In this document: in pieces, positions 6,845 to 14,461 of the stretch
Layout: each line of letters starts with the position of its first letter
Position numbering within the stretch: position 1 is the first letter of the stretch
DNA from: Gaiellales bacterium
Lineage (GTDB): Bacteria > Actinomycetota > Thermoleophilia > BMS3ABIN01
Direction: 5' to 3'
Assembly: GCA_003599855.1 (NCBI GenBank)
Contig: QZKG01000006.1
Span: forward strand, 1-64,000
DNA length: 64,000 bases
Notes under the pieces: model-generated
What the model was told of the DNA's origin: nothing
Database searches by the model: none
The model's input: only the letters and a program-made list of their open reading frames with translations
Position numbers and translations under genes: made by a program

Positions 6845-9322
6845 TCACGAGCCGGCGTACGGCCCGGGGTACATGAAGAGCCTGCCGCCGGGCCCCTGCG
6901 CCGTGACGTAGGTCGTGATCCTGAAGAAGGACACGCCGGGCGGCACCACGCAGGTGACCGTGTAGTCGGTGGCGCCGCTTTCCGGTAGCCCGCCCAGCGA
7001 TGCCGGCAACCCTGTCTGCACATCGACGCCGTTGGTGCTGGTGAAACCGACGACTTCTATCGCGGATGCCGGGTTGAGTTCATTGGTGATGCGGTAGTCA
7101 AGCGAGAGCTCGCGCGACTGGTACGCGGCGTAATCCTCCCAATAGGCCCGTTTCAGCCTGAGCGCCAGCGCCGGGCGCTCCCATTCGCCCTGCGTGGCCC
7201 AGGGCAGGTCATCCCGCCCGCCGGAAAAGCTGTACGCCGCGTCGACGAATCCATCCTCATCGCTGTCCGGCGCCTGCCAGCCGCTCCAGTAATTGCCGCC
7301 CCGGGGAGCGGGCAGGCTGAAAAGGTTGTCGACAGCATCATCGTGGACGTACGCCTGCACCGGGTTGCCGAGGAAGCTGTTGTTGACCACCCGGTTGCCG
7401 CTGCTGGGGGTGACGGCGTCGCCCGCCAGGCGCAAGCCGCCACTGACGTGGTGAGCCGGCGAGCTGGCCGAGATGACGTTGCGGGAGATGTCGCCGCCCG
7501 TCGCCGCCCAGCTGTCGATGCCCGCATCGACGTTGTCGGTCACGGTGTTGCCCCGCACCGCCGTGGCGCTGGAACCGTCCATGAAGACGCCGTGCCGGTT
7601 GAACCTGACGGTGTTGCCGATGATGCTGTTGCCGGCGCCGTTCATCACACGGATGCCCGTGTGGAAACCCTCAACGCCCAGGTCTTTCACTGTTGCGCCA
7701 TCAGCATCGATCAGCACGCCGCTGTGCTGCGCCCCGTGGTCGCCGTCGCCGATAAGGCGGTAGCCGTCGCCGTCCAGGGTCACTCCCGGCCCCAGAGCGA
7801 TGCCGTCCACCGGGCCGAAGTAGAGATTGTCGGTCAGCCTGCAGGCAGAGGCGTCCGGGTCCCAAAGGCCGATGGCGGCACATCCTTCCCCTGACGGACT
7901 GATGGTGACGGTCTGGGCCCTCAGCTCCTTCTGGAGCGTGAAGCTGTCGAGCACCGCCTCGGCGCCGGTCAGCTCAAAAGTCCGGTAATAACCGCTGGGA
8001 GACTCCGGCGGCGGTGGGCTGTCGCACCGCTGGTAGGGGGTCTGCTCCGAGTAATCCACGCCGACCCTGGTAGCCGTGACTTCGAGCCGGGCGGCCGTGG
8101 CATCGACGGTCACGTGCTCCGGCCTGCAGGAGTAGGGGTCGCCCGGCAGGTCCAGCAGGCAGCGCCACGCCGCCCACGGCGCGAACGTGTTCTGGCCGGT
8201 GCTGCCGGTCTCTATATAAGCGACGCCGTCGTGTTCCTGCCGCGAATACACGTGGCTGTGCCCCTCGAAGACCAGGTCGACGCCGTTATCCCTGAACAGG
8301 TCGTGAAGCTCCTCCCAGTTGACCAGGTCCTCCTCGTTGCCCACCGCCGTCAGGGCGTCCCAGACAGGACGGTGCAGGCTGACCACGACCCACGGCATCC
8401 TCGTCCGGCTGAGGTCATCCTGCAGCCAGGCGAGCTGCTCGCCGGTCACCTGCCCCCTGCCGTCATCCGCCTGCGGGCACTCGGTGCAAAGGACGATGAA
8501 GTGGGTGTCCCCGTTGTCAAAACTGTAGTACTCCTCCGCGTAGCCGTCGCTCCCGCCGTTCTCGGGCAGGGTGAACTCTTCCTCGAAGGCGGTCCTGGCG
8601 TTGGCCAGGCCGATCTCCTCGTGGTTCCCCACCACCATGTACAGGGGCGTGCGGGAGGTCAGCGGCATCGTGGAACTGAAGAGGGCGTCATACCTGGCGC
8701 GCACCATCGCCAGGGAGTCGATATCGTAGACGGGGTATCCGGGCCAGGTCTGGCCTCCATGGGAGTAGATGCTGTCGCCCACCAGCAGCGCCAGGTCGAG
8801 GTCTTCCGCCACCATCTGGCCGAGGATCAGATCGACCACCGTGGGCGGCGGTTCGACGCACCCCACCGCGTCGCTCTGGGTGTCCCCGAGGACGCCGTAC
8901 CGGACGGGATGGCCGCTGGGGCGGGCGGGCCTGAAGCTGAGGCCGGGGCCATCGTGGACCAGTTGGTTCCCCGGATCGGAGCCGTCGGTCGCCGTCACGC
9001 GGTAATAAACCGTTCCCATCCCGGCCAGGCCGTCCAGCCTCACCTCGTGCCTTGTTGAGGGATTGCTGTCCGCTTCCGTGCCGGTGGATGGATAGCTGCC
9101 CAGGGCAGGGCCGTACTCCACGGTCACCCGCGTCGCGGCGCTGGTCTTGATGACGATGACGGCCGAATCCTGCGTCACCCTGCTCACGGCCAGGTTCTTC
9201 AGCTCGATAGTCGCCTGCGCACTTGCGGGCAGGGACAATGACAGAACCAGGACCGGCAGTAGGAGTGAGAACAAGAAGAGCAGGACTACGCGGACGCCAG
9301 GCTTCCCAACCTTATACCCCAT
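6845..9322 (-). CDS. Secreted metallophosphoesterase with beta-helix domain
   Basis: The 825-residue product has a signal peptide (1-36, cut after ASA) and an FN3-like domain (about 40-130). Next is a purple-acid-phosphatase-type metallophosphoesterase with GDT (146-148), VGDS (181-184), GNHE (232-235), SLHRP (315-319) and GHSH (354-357), all expected metal or phosphate ligands. Residues 480-690 resemble NosD/parallel beta-helix repeats (GNTVRFNRHGV, GNTVTDN, NRVVNNSF). The last 100 residues match the C-terminal module of the protein at 12159-13622. It should act outside the cell on phosphate esters, possibly polymer-bound; the substrate is unknown. Confidence 0.85.
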   Translation of the reverse strand: MGYKVGKPGVRVVLLFLFSLLLPVLVLSLSLPASAQATIELKNLAVSRVTQDSAVIVIKTSAATRVTVEYGPALGSYPSTGTEADSNPSTRHEVRLDGLAGMGTVYYRVTATDGSDPGNQLVHDGPGLSFRPARPSGHPVRYGVLGDTQSDAVGCVEPPPTVVDLILGQMVAEDLDLALLVGDSIYSHGGQTWPGYPVYDIDSLAMVRARYDALFSSTMPLTSRTPLYMVVGNHEEIGLANARTAFEEEFTLPENGGSDGYAEEYYSFDNGDTHFIVLCTECPQADDGRGQVTGEQLAWLQDDLSRTRMPWVVVSLHRPVWDALTAVGNEEDLVNWEELHDLFRDNGVDLVFEGHSHVYSRQEHDGVAYIETGSTGQNTFAPWAAWRCLLDLPGDPYSCRPEHVTVDATAARLEVTATRVGVDYSEQTPYQRCDSPPPPESPSGYYRTFELTGAEAVLDSFTLQKELRAQTVTISPSGEGCAAIGLWDPDASACRLTDNLYFGPVDGIALGPGVTLDGDGYRLIGDGDHGAQHSGVLIDADGATVKDLGVEGFHTGIRVMNGAGNSIIGNTVRFNRHGVFMDGSSATAVRGNTVTDNVDAGIDSWAATGGDISRNVISASSPAHHVSGGLRLAGDAVTPSSGNRVVNNSFLGNPVQAYVHDDAVDNLFSLPAPRGGNYWSGWQAPDSDEDGFVDAAYSFSGGRDDLPWATQGEWERPALALRLKRAYWEDYAAYQSRELSLDYRITNELNPASAIEVVGFTSTNGVDVQTGLPASLGGLPESGATDYTVTCVVPPGVSFFRITTYVTAQGPGGRLFMYPGPYAGS

Positions 9323-9331
9323 AAGGGTTTA

Positions 9332-9360
9332 ATAGTACGCCAATTAAAATAATCTATCAA
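9332..9360 (-). promoter_or_regulatory. Sigma-70-type promoter for the metallophosphoesterase
   Basis: On the minus strand TTGATA (9360-9355) and TACTAT (9337-9332) are separated by 17 bp. The predicted transcription start, 6-8 bp downstream, falls almost on the ATG at 9322, so the mRNA would be leaderless or nearly so. No ribosome site precedes that ATG. Confidence 0.55.
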
Positions 9361-9477
9361 CTTTTTTTCATCCAGGCTGATTCAGGCACCGGGGGCTCCT
9401 GCGCCTCATTATATTGCCCGCAGCCTTTAGTGTCCGGGAGCCTCGCGAGTCGAGATGTGCCGGGTGGCTCCCCGGGG

Positions 9478-9897
9478 CTAGCAGGGCTCGAACCTGATGG
9501 CAGCCGTCCTCGTCCCGTCGCTGTACTCATAGTAGGTCGTCACCTTCTGCTGACCCATGCTGCAGGGTTCTACTTCCTCATAGGTGTTGATGAGAGTGAC
9601 GGCTTCCGCCTGGGGCGCTTCCTGGGCAGGCTGCTCCGCGGCGGGAGGGGCGGGTCCGGCGGGCACGGCCGGATCCTGGCCGGCGGGGGCCGCCGGCTCC
9701 GCGGGGGCTCCTGACCCTGACGCTTCCGGCGCGGTCCCGTCCGTCACGGACCGTGTTGTCGCGGTGGACGTCCTGTCCTCCCTCTCGTTCTTGCGCCGCT
9801 CGCAGCCCCGGCCCACCAGCACCGCGACGACAGCCACCGCCAGGATGATCACGATGATGCCGAAAACCTTCCATCCTCTTCCCGATTGAGAGCCCAT
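9478..9897 (-). CDS. Small membrane-anchored protein, Pro/Ala linker
   Basis: The 139-residue product has one transmembrane helix (about residues 10-30, FGIIVIILAVAVVAVLVG), then a charged segment and a long Ala/Pro/Glu linker. It ends in a compact domain with two cysteines (EPCSMGQQK and a final EPC) that could form a disulfide outside the membrane. The start at 9897 is preferred over 9930 because GAAAGGAT precedes it. It sits upstream of, and on the same strand as, the phosphoesterase. I do not recognise the C-terminal domain. Confidence 0.65.
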   Translation of the reverse strand: MGSQSGRGWKVFGIIVIILAVAVVAVLVGRGCERRKNEREDRTSTATTRSVTDGTAPEASGSGAPAEPAAPAGQDPAVPAGPAPPAAEQPAQEAPQAEAVTLINTYEEVEPCSMGQQKVTTYYEYSDGTRTAAIRFEPC

Positions 9898-10189
9898 GAG
9901 ACATCCTTTCGGTAAGGGAGACCTGGTCACGCATTCGGCTCAATCATCCTGCCCGCCCGGCGCTTCTGTCAAGGGTTTCCCTGCCTGGGGCTCGGTCGCC
10001 GCGCACTCACTGTCCGCCCCCTTTCCGCTTCCTGCGCCTGGCGGCCGGCCCGCCGAAGAGTGCATATCATTTTTTCCGCTCCGCAGCAGGCAAACATGCA
10101 TCAGGATCGATCAGCCGGGGGAATAAAAACAGCCGCCAGACGATCAGCTCGACGGGGATTTCTGCGACTCCGCAGCGCAAAATGACCGG

Positions 10190-10222
10190 TTGAGCAAATG
10201 CTGATATCAGGTTTAATATCAG
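10190..10222 (+). promoter_or_regulatory. Promoter with overlapping palindrome
   Basis: TTGAGC (10190-10195) and TTTAAT (10212-10217) are spaced as a -35/-10 pair. CTGATATCAG (10201-10210) is a perfect palindrome inside the spacer, and its left half pairs again with ATATCAG at 10216-10222. This fits an operator for the membrane-protein gene at 10250. The rest of 9898-10189 shows no gene. Confidence 0.4.
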
Positions 10223-10249
10223 ACCGTTCCTGTCGATACTGACCAAACC

Positions 10250-11101
10250 ATGGGACTCGATGGCCCATTAACAGTCGGTGGATCGCAGCACCGGACGAGC
10301 AACGAAGCATCCCTGGCCGTGAAGGTTGGTCCGGGGCCGGTGTTCTGGTGGTGGTGCCTGCTTGCCTTCGGCATACCCACTGCGGTGGCCGGGCTTACCA
10401 TGTTCGTCATAATCGCCCTCGTTTACTCCCTGTTCATTTTCGGCATCGTCGCCGCCATCACCTGGACCTCTTTAGCGTTGAACCGATCGATGCGCCCGAC
10501 CAGGCGGGGTGGGGATGTCATCTGCCCCGGTTCAGGCAGGGTGGTACTTGCCGGCACAGCGCCGGTCCTGATCATATCGCTGTTGATGGCATGCTTCGGG
10601 ATCATCACCGACCTGGATTCCAGATACCTCTGGGAAAACGTCGTCGATCTGTCCCTGCTCTCGGGGCTGGCGACCTCTGTAGCCGCCGTGATCGCGATCG
10701 GGTATGAGCGTAACCTGCGGTACCAGGTTGCGATGCTGGCTGCGGGCGACCCGCCTCTGCGGCGAACAGGGAGCTGGACACGCCGGCTCCTCAACACCGC
10801 GGCCATCACCATCATCGGCATATTCTGTGAGCTTGCGGTCCTTGCCGCAACGGTTGCGGTGCTTGAAACAGAGAATGGGGGCGACCGATGGGATTTTCTC
10901 CCTGAAGCCGTTTGGGCGCTGCCAGTTTACTCGGTCCTGCTGCTCCAATCCTGGCTGCATCACAAGGTGCTGAGCAGGGAAGCCCCCGGCGATCCACGCG
11001 CAAACCTGGTCATGGTGGCGATCAGTACCGCCATCCAGATAGCGGTCCTGTCCGTGGCCGTCACGGTTGTTTTTTTGCAGTCGGTGAAAAACCTTGGTTG
11101 A
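10250..11101 (+). CDS. Polytopic membrane protein, unknown function
   Basis: The 283-residue product has about six hydrophobic helices: two near residues 32-75, then 98-118, 133-150, 183-208, 224-240 and 258-278. They are joined by short Arg-rich loops. No transporter or enzyme motif is visible. It lies alone behind a promoter-like sequence and converges on the gene at 11126. Codon use looks like its neighbours. I do not recognise the family. Confidence 0.7.
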   Translation: MGLDGPLTVGGSQHRTSNEASLAVKVGPGPVFWWWCLLAFGIPTAVAGLTMFVIIALVYSLFIFGIVAAITWTSLALNRSMRPTRRGGDVICPGSGRVVLAGTAPVLIISLLMACFGIITDLDSRYLWENVVDLSLLSGLATSVAAVIAIGYERNLRYQVAMLAAGDPPLRRTGSWTRRLLNTAAITIIGIFCELAVLAATVAVLETENGGDRWDFLPEAVWALPVYSVLLLQSWLHHKVLSREAPGDPRANLVMVAISTAIQIAVLSVAVTVVFLQSVKNLG

Positions 11102-11125
11102 ACCGGGTGGCGGCGTCCCCGCCGG

Positions 11126-11635
11126 TCACTGGACCTCTGCCACCGCCACCACGTAATTGCTGCCGTACTGCTTGGCGCACTTCGGGCAGGTGGTGTAGAA
11201 GTAATATGTCCGCTTGAGCGCCCTGCCCCTGCTCGCCACGATCGCAGCCATCTCGTTCTCCCACTTGCGCACGTCCTTGTACGGCCCCTCGAAGACCCTG
11301 GTCAGGTAGTTCCCCGTGAGTCGCACCATCTCTTGGCCGGGGACGTCCCTGTCCACCGAGAAGAAGTGCTCGCCCTTCCATGCCGAAGGGTCGTGGGACA
11401 TGACGATGAAATTGTCCGCGTTTCCGGCCTGCGCCGCCTCGATGGCGGCGAACGTCCGGGGAAAGACCGAACTCATGTTCAGGGGGATGTGGAGGATGCT
11501 CCTGGTAGTCGCCTTGACGAACAGTTTGTCCGAGAAGTGGAGCTCCTGGCCGTCCCAGCCCTCCATATTGAATCGTGGACAGCAGCCTGTGGGGTTGTCG
11601 CTCGTATCGTATTTTGGCAGCTGGTTGGTATCCAT
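11126..11635 (-). CDS. Conserved hypothetical protein with terminal CPKC motif
   Basis: The 169-residue product begins with a characteristic NPTGCCPRF segment (residues 14-22) and ends with YYFYTTCPKCAKQYG, so Cys pairs lie near both ends and could bind one metal ion. The middle contains HFSDKLFVKAT, HIPLNM and WKGEHFFSVD. I recall similar short anaerobe proteins annotated only as hypothetical or 'hydrolase', without experimental support. No signal peptide is present. It is single and faces the plus-strand gene at 10250. Confidence 0.7.
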   Translation of the reverse strand: MDTNQLPKYDTSDNPTGCCPRFNMEGWDGQELHFSDKLFVKATTRSILHIPLNMSSVFPRTFAAIEAAQAGNADNFIVMSHDPSAWKGEHFFSVDRDVPGQEMVRLTGNYLTRVFEGPYKDVRKWENEMAAIVASRGRALKRTYYFYTTCPKCAKQYGSNYVVAVAEVQ

Positions 11636-12008
11636 GGCGCCCTCCTTGCCTCCGCCGGCGCGAGGGCGGAAGCGGTCAGATGTGTGCCTCCCTGTTCTTG
11701 CCGCCAGCGGCCAAAATCAAACCGCGTTGTTGCCTCCTTTTCTCCCCCTAGTACTGCGCCAGCGCCAGCTCGATGACCTTCCCTATTGTCACCCATGCTT
11801 GGTTCTCAACAGTCCGCCCCTGCCCGGTCCATGTGCCATATCCCGCAACCGATGTGGCAATTCATCTTGACTGAGGTCATCAGGGCCGATCTGCCCTGGT
11901 TAAAATTAATCTGTTTCCTGATGAGATTGCTTCAGATACAGCCTGACCTGGCCCCACGGTTCCGCTGAACTCCAAGGGTGCACAAATACAGGGTGTTTTC
12001 TGAATTTT
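11636..12008. other. Intergenic stretch, no gene seen
   Basis: This 373-bp stretch separates the CPKC-motif gene, which starts at 11635 and runs left, from the sigma-54 promoter at 12009. Short open frames here lack ribosome sites and recognisable products. The segment 11880-11990 is AT-richer than its surroundings and could hold activator sites for the sigma-54 promoter, but I see no clear inverted repeat. Confidence 0.4.
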
Positions 12009-12024
12009 TGGCACGCTACTTGCA
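12009..12024 (+). promoter_or_regulatory. Sigma-54 (-24/-12) promoter
   Basis: TGGCACG (12009-12015), four bases, then TTGCA (12020-12024) matches the sigma-54 consensus, with exactly 10 bp between the invariant GG and GC. It lies 135 bp upstream of the secreted Ig-like protein gene. The leader of about 120 nt contains a possible GGTTA...TAACC stem near 12081-12097. Confidence 0.7.
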
Positions 12025-12158
12025 TCTAACCGAGGGCACGAAACCCGCTGAGCGCCGAAAAAGAGAAGGAGGGATGGGGTTAGCCTGGCAGTAACCGGTG
12101 CAGCAGTAGCGGCGCATGACCGCCGCGCGAGACCAATACAACTGGAGGATGAAGACAC

Positions 12159-13622
12159 ATGAGCAGGAAATCGATGACCCGGACCATGATCCTGATAGCG
12201 TTGCTGTCCCTGGCGGGCCTGCTGACGCAATCAGTGGCGCTTGGTGTCGTGATAGACACCACCGCGCCGACCGTCAGCAGCGTCACGCCCGCTGACGGCA
12301 GCAAGATCTACACCAATGGAAGCTCGACCATCTATTACCAGATGGGCAACTCGACACCGCTGACCATCAGGGCGACCTACGCGGATGAGCCCGGCGGCAG
12401 CGGCGTCGACCCCGCCAGCGTCATGGTGCATCTGGACGGCAGCAACATGCTCTATGACTGCCCGATCCAGACGGACACCGAGGTCGCCTGCAACGCCACG
12501 GCGGCGGACCTCTTCCCGGGTACGCACCCGGTGGACATCTACGTCGGCGACCTGGAAGGCAACATGACCATGCACCGCACCTGGGTCACCGTCGTGCAGG
12601 ACAGCACCGCCCCGACCTACGCGAACCTGTCCATCCCCGACGGCAGCACCATCTATACTTCCCAGCTGAACAGCGCCGGCATCAATGACATGAGCGCCCT
12701 GCGCTTCGACTACGACATCGTCGACGGGACGGACTCCAGCGGCGTCGTGCCCATGAGCCACGTGAACGAGTCGGTGCCGCCGGGAGTGGCAGGAGCCATG
12801 ATCATGAACTCCTCCTGCGTCAAGACCCCCGACGCCAATAACACGACCCACTACTCGTGCCAGGTGAACCGGGCCAAGCTCCTGCACCTGGGCGACAACA
12901 CCCTGGCGATCCTGCTCAAGGACCGGGTGGGCAACCTTAGCAGCGACTACACCAACCTCGCCACCCACAAGCACTACACGGTGGTGGACGACGTGGCCCC
13001 GGTCGTGAGCAGCCTGGCCGCAGATGCGTCGACGATCTCCGCTAGCTTCAATGATCGGCAGCCGACCGGCGCCCTCTCCACCCAGCTGGCGGCGGGCATC
13101 GATAGCGGCACCGCCGTGGTCACGGTCGACGGCAATCCCGTCGGCGGCTGCTCGGCGAGCGCGTCCGGCGTCAGCTGCGCGACGCCTTCGGGCCTCGCCC
13201 CGGGCGTGCATGCTGTCGCGGTTTCCGTGAACGACAACGCCGGCAACACCGGTACTGCGAGCGGCACGCTGACCATCGATCCGCCGCCCTGCGTCCCCGG
13301 CAAGCCGTCTCTGACCCTGGCGAAGGGCTCCCCCTCCTGGGCCAGCATGGACGACTATGCCGCCCGGGAGTTGTCGCTGCCGCTCACAGTCAGCAATGTC
13401 GGCGCCGACGAAGCGTCAGCCGTCGCCATAACCGGTGCTACCAACACCAACGGTGTCGTCCTTATCACACCAACTGATATCCAGCTCGGCGCCATCGCCG
13501 GCGGCTCCGCGGCCGTGACGACTGTCAAGTTCTCCGTACCGCACGGGGTAGCTGCGTTCACCGCTTCGTTCACCGCCAGTGCGTCCGACGGCTGCGGCAA
13601 CAGCTACGGCTACCCGGTCTGA
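12159..13622 (+). CDS. Secreted protein with Ig-like repeats
   Basis: The 487-residue product has a signal peptide (about 1-28) and then three Ig-like/bacterial 'DTTAPTVSS' repeats that begin near residues 33, 150 and 280. These are followed by a cysteine-containing linker and a C-terminal module shared with the phosphoesterase at 6845-9322. Paired cysteines occur within single repeats, as expected of an exported protein. GGAGGAT stands before the ATG. It is the first gene after a sigma-54 promoter and ends 12 bp before the 50-residue peptide gene, so the two are probably co-transcribed. Adhesive or structural role is inference. Confidence 0.8.
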   Translation: MSRKSMTRTMILIALLSLAGLLTQSVALGVVIDTTAPTVSSVTPADGSKIYTNGSSTIYYQMGNSTPLTIRATYADEPGGSGVDPASVMVHLDGSNMLYDCPIQTDTEVACNATAADLFPGTHPVDIYVGDLEGNMTMHRTWVTVVQDSTAPTYANLSIPDGSTIYTSQLNSAGINDMSALRFDYDIVDGTDSSGVVPMSHVNESVPPGVAGAMIMNSSCVKTPDANNTTHYSCQVNRAKLLHLGDNTLAILLKDRVGNLSSDYTNLATHKHYTVVDDVAPVVSSLAADASTISASFNDRQPTGALSTQLAAGIDSGTAVVTVDGNPVGGCSASASGVSCATPSGLAPGVHAVAVSVNDNAGNTGTASGTLTIDPPPCVPGKPSLTLAKGSPSWASMDDYAARELSLPLTVSNVGADEASAVAITGATNTNGVVLITPTDIQLGAIAGGSAAVTTVKFSVPHGVAAFTASFTASASDGCGNSYGYPV

Positions 13623-13634
13623 GAGGGGATACTG

Positions 13635-13787
13635 ATGAGATCAGCAGACAGGAACCGTGGCATGACAGGCAGCAAGAGGGAGCCGTACGAGAAGCCGTGC
13701 CTGATAAAACACACCGGCCTCAGGGAGATCACCCTCGAATGCCCGGACTGGCAGTGTAGCGTGGCGGTCCCGCCGCCTCCTGCCTGA
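13635..13787 (+). CDS. Small peptide, RiPP-precursor-like
   Basis: The gene encodes 50 residues, with GAGGGG just before the ATG and the preceding stop 12 bp away. Residues 18-35 (from PYEKPCLIKH to GLREIT) resemble the YxxPxL...G...T leader recognised by PqqD/RRE-type proteins in lasso and related peptide systems, with one extra residue before the Gly. The remaining tail, LECPDWQCSVAVPPPPA, carries two Cys and a proline run and would be the core. A strong terminator follows. No maturation enzyme, RRE protein or protease is adjacent, so the RiPP reading rests on the leader alone. Confidence 0.55.
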   Translation: MRSADRNRGMTGSKREPYEKPCLIKHTGLREITLECPDWQCSVAVPPPPA

Positions 13788-13814
13788 TGCCATCCAGGTA
13801 AACCGTAAACGATG

Positions 13815-13850
13815 AAAGCGGCCCCTGCCATGGCAGGGGCCGCTTTTCTC
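13815..13850 (+). terminator. Rho-independent terminator
   Basis: AAAGCGGCCCCTGCCA (13815-13830) and its exact complement (13831-13846) form a 16-bp perfect palindrome ending in TTT. It follows the small peptide gene and can also serve the minus-strand gene at 13871. Confidence 0.85.
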
Positions 13851-13870
13851 ATGCCGATTTTAGCCTGAGG

Positions 13871-14209
13871 CTAAGCTTCGACGGGCTCGTAGACGGCGTC
13901 GCCGAAGGCCAGGATCGGGAAGAAGATGGCCCCGAGGAAGAACAGCCCGAGCCCGAAGCCGGTGCCCTTGCCGAAGTTCTTCGCGATGTCGATCGATACG
14001 ATCAGCTCCACGACGATGTTCACGACCGGGACGAGCATCAGGATCAGCCACCAGGCGGGGCGCCCCGCGATCATCAGCAGCAGGTAAACGTTATAGATGG
14101 GGATGATGGCGCCCCATCCCGGCTGGCCTGCTTTCTCGAAGACCTTCCACATGGAGACGACCACAAAGACTACCCATGCGATGACGATGATCCACCAAAA
14201 AGCGCTCAT
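13871..14209 (-). CDS. DUF5684 family membrane protein
   Basis: The 112-residue product has three to four transmembrane helices and the family's hallmark W-GA-IIPIYNVY (residues 32-42), with KVFEKAGQPGW before it and DIAKNFGKGTGFGLGL after it. Such proteins are widespread and sometimes sit beside signal peptidase genes; their function is unknown. Here it stands alone, with its 3' end at the shared palindromic terminator. A GGAGGA ribosome site lies before ATG 14209. Confidence 0.8.
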   Translation of the reverse strand: MSAFWWIIVIAWVVFVVVSMWKVFEKAGQPGWGAIIPIYNVYLLLMIAGRPAWWLILMLVPVVNIVVELIVSIDIAKNFGKGTGFGLGLFFLGAIFFPILAFGDAVYEPVEA

Positions 14210-14461
14210 CGGATCCTCCTTGTCGTTTCCCTTGCCGGTTGGGTTTCAGATTTGACCCCGGCGCCCGGATTCCTGCGGATAGATGTGCCGCGGGCTGCCC
14301 GCCAGGCCGGCAACGACACGGGACGATGCCTGAGTCAAATAAGGTCCGCTTCCACTGTTTGGCCATGATAATGTCTTGTTGTTTACTACAAACAGGGGTA
14401 ACGATTATAATCCTGATTAACTAATTGATTGTCGGATGATCGATATTTTCAGACCATACGC

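Noticed and set aside
7343-7894. Long plus-strand open frames opposite the phosphoesterase
   Set aside because: They are high-GC shadow frames with no ribosome site or recognisable domain; the minus-strand protein has clear motifs.
12025-12158. Riboswitch in the leader of the Ig-like protein gene
   Set aside because: Only one plausible stem (GGTTA/TAACC) and no match to a known class; left as an unstructured note.
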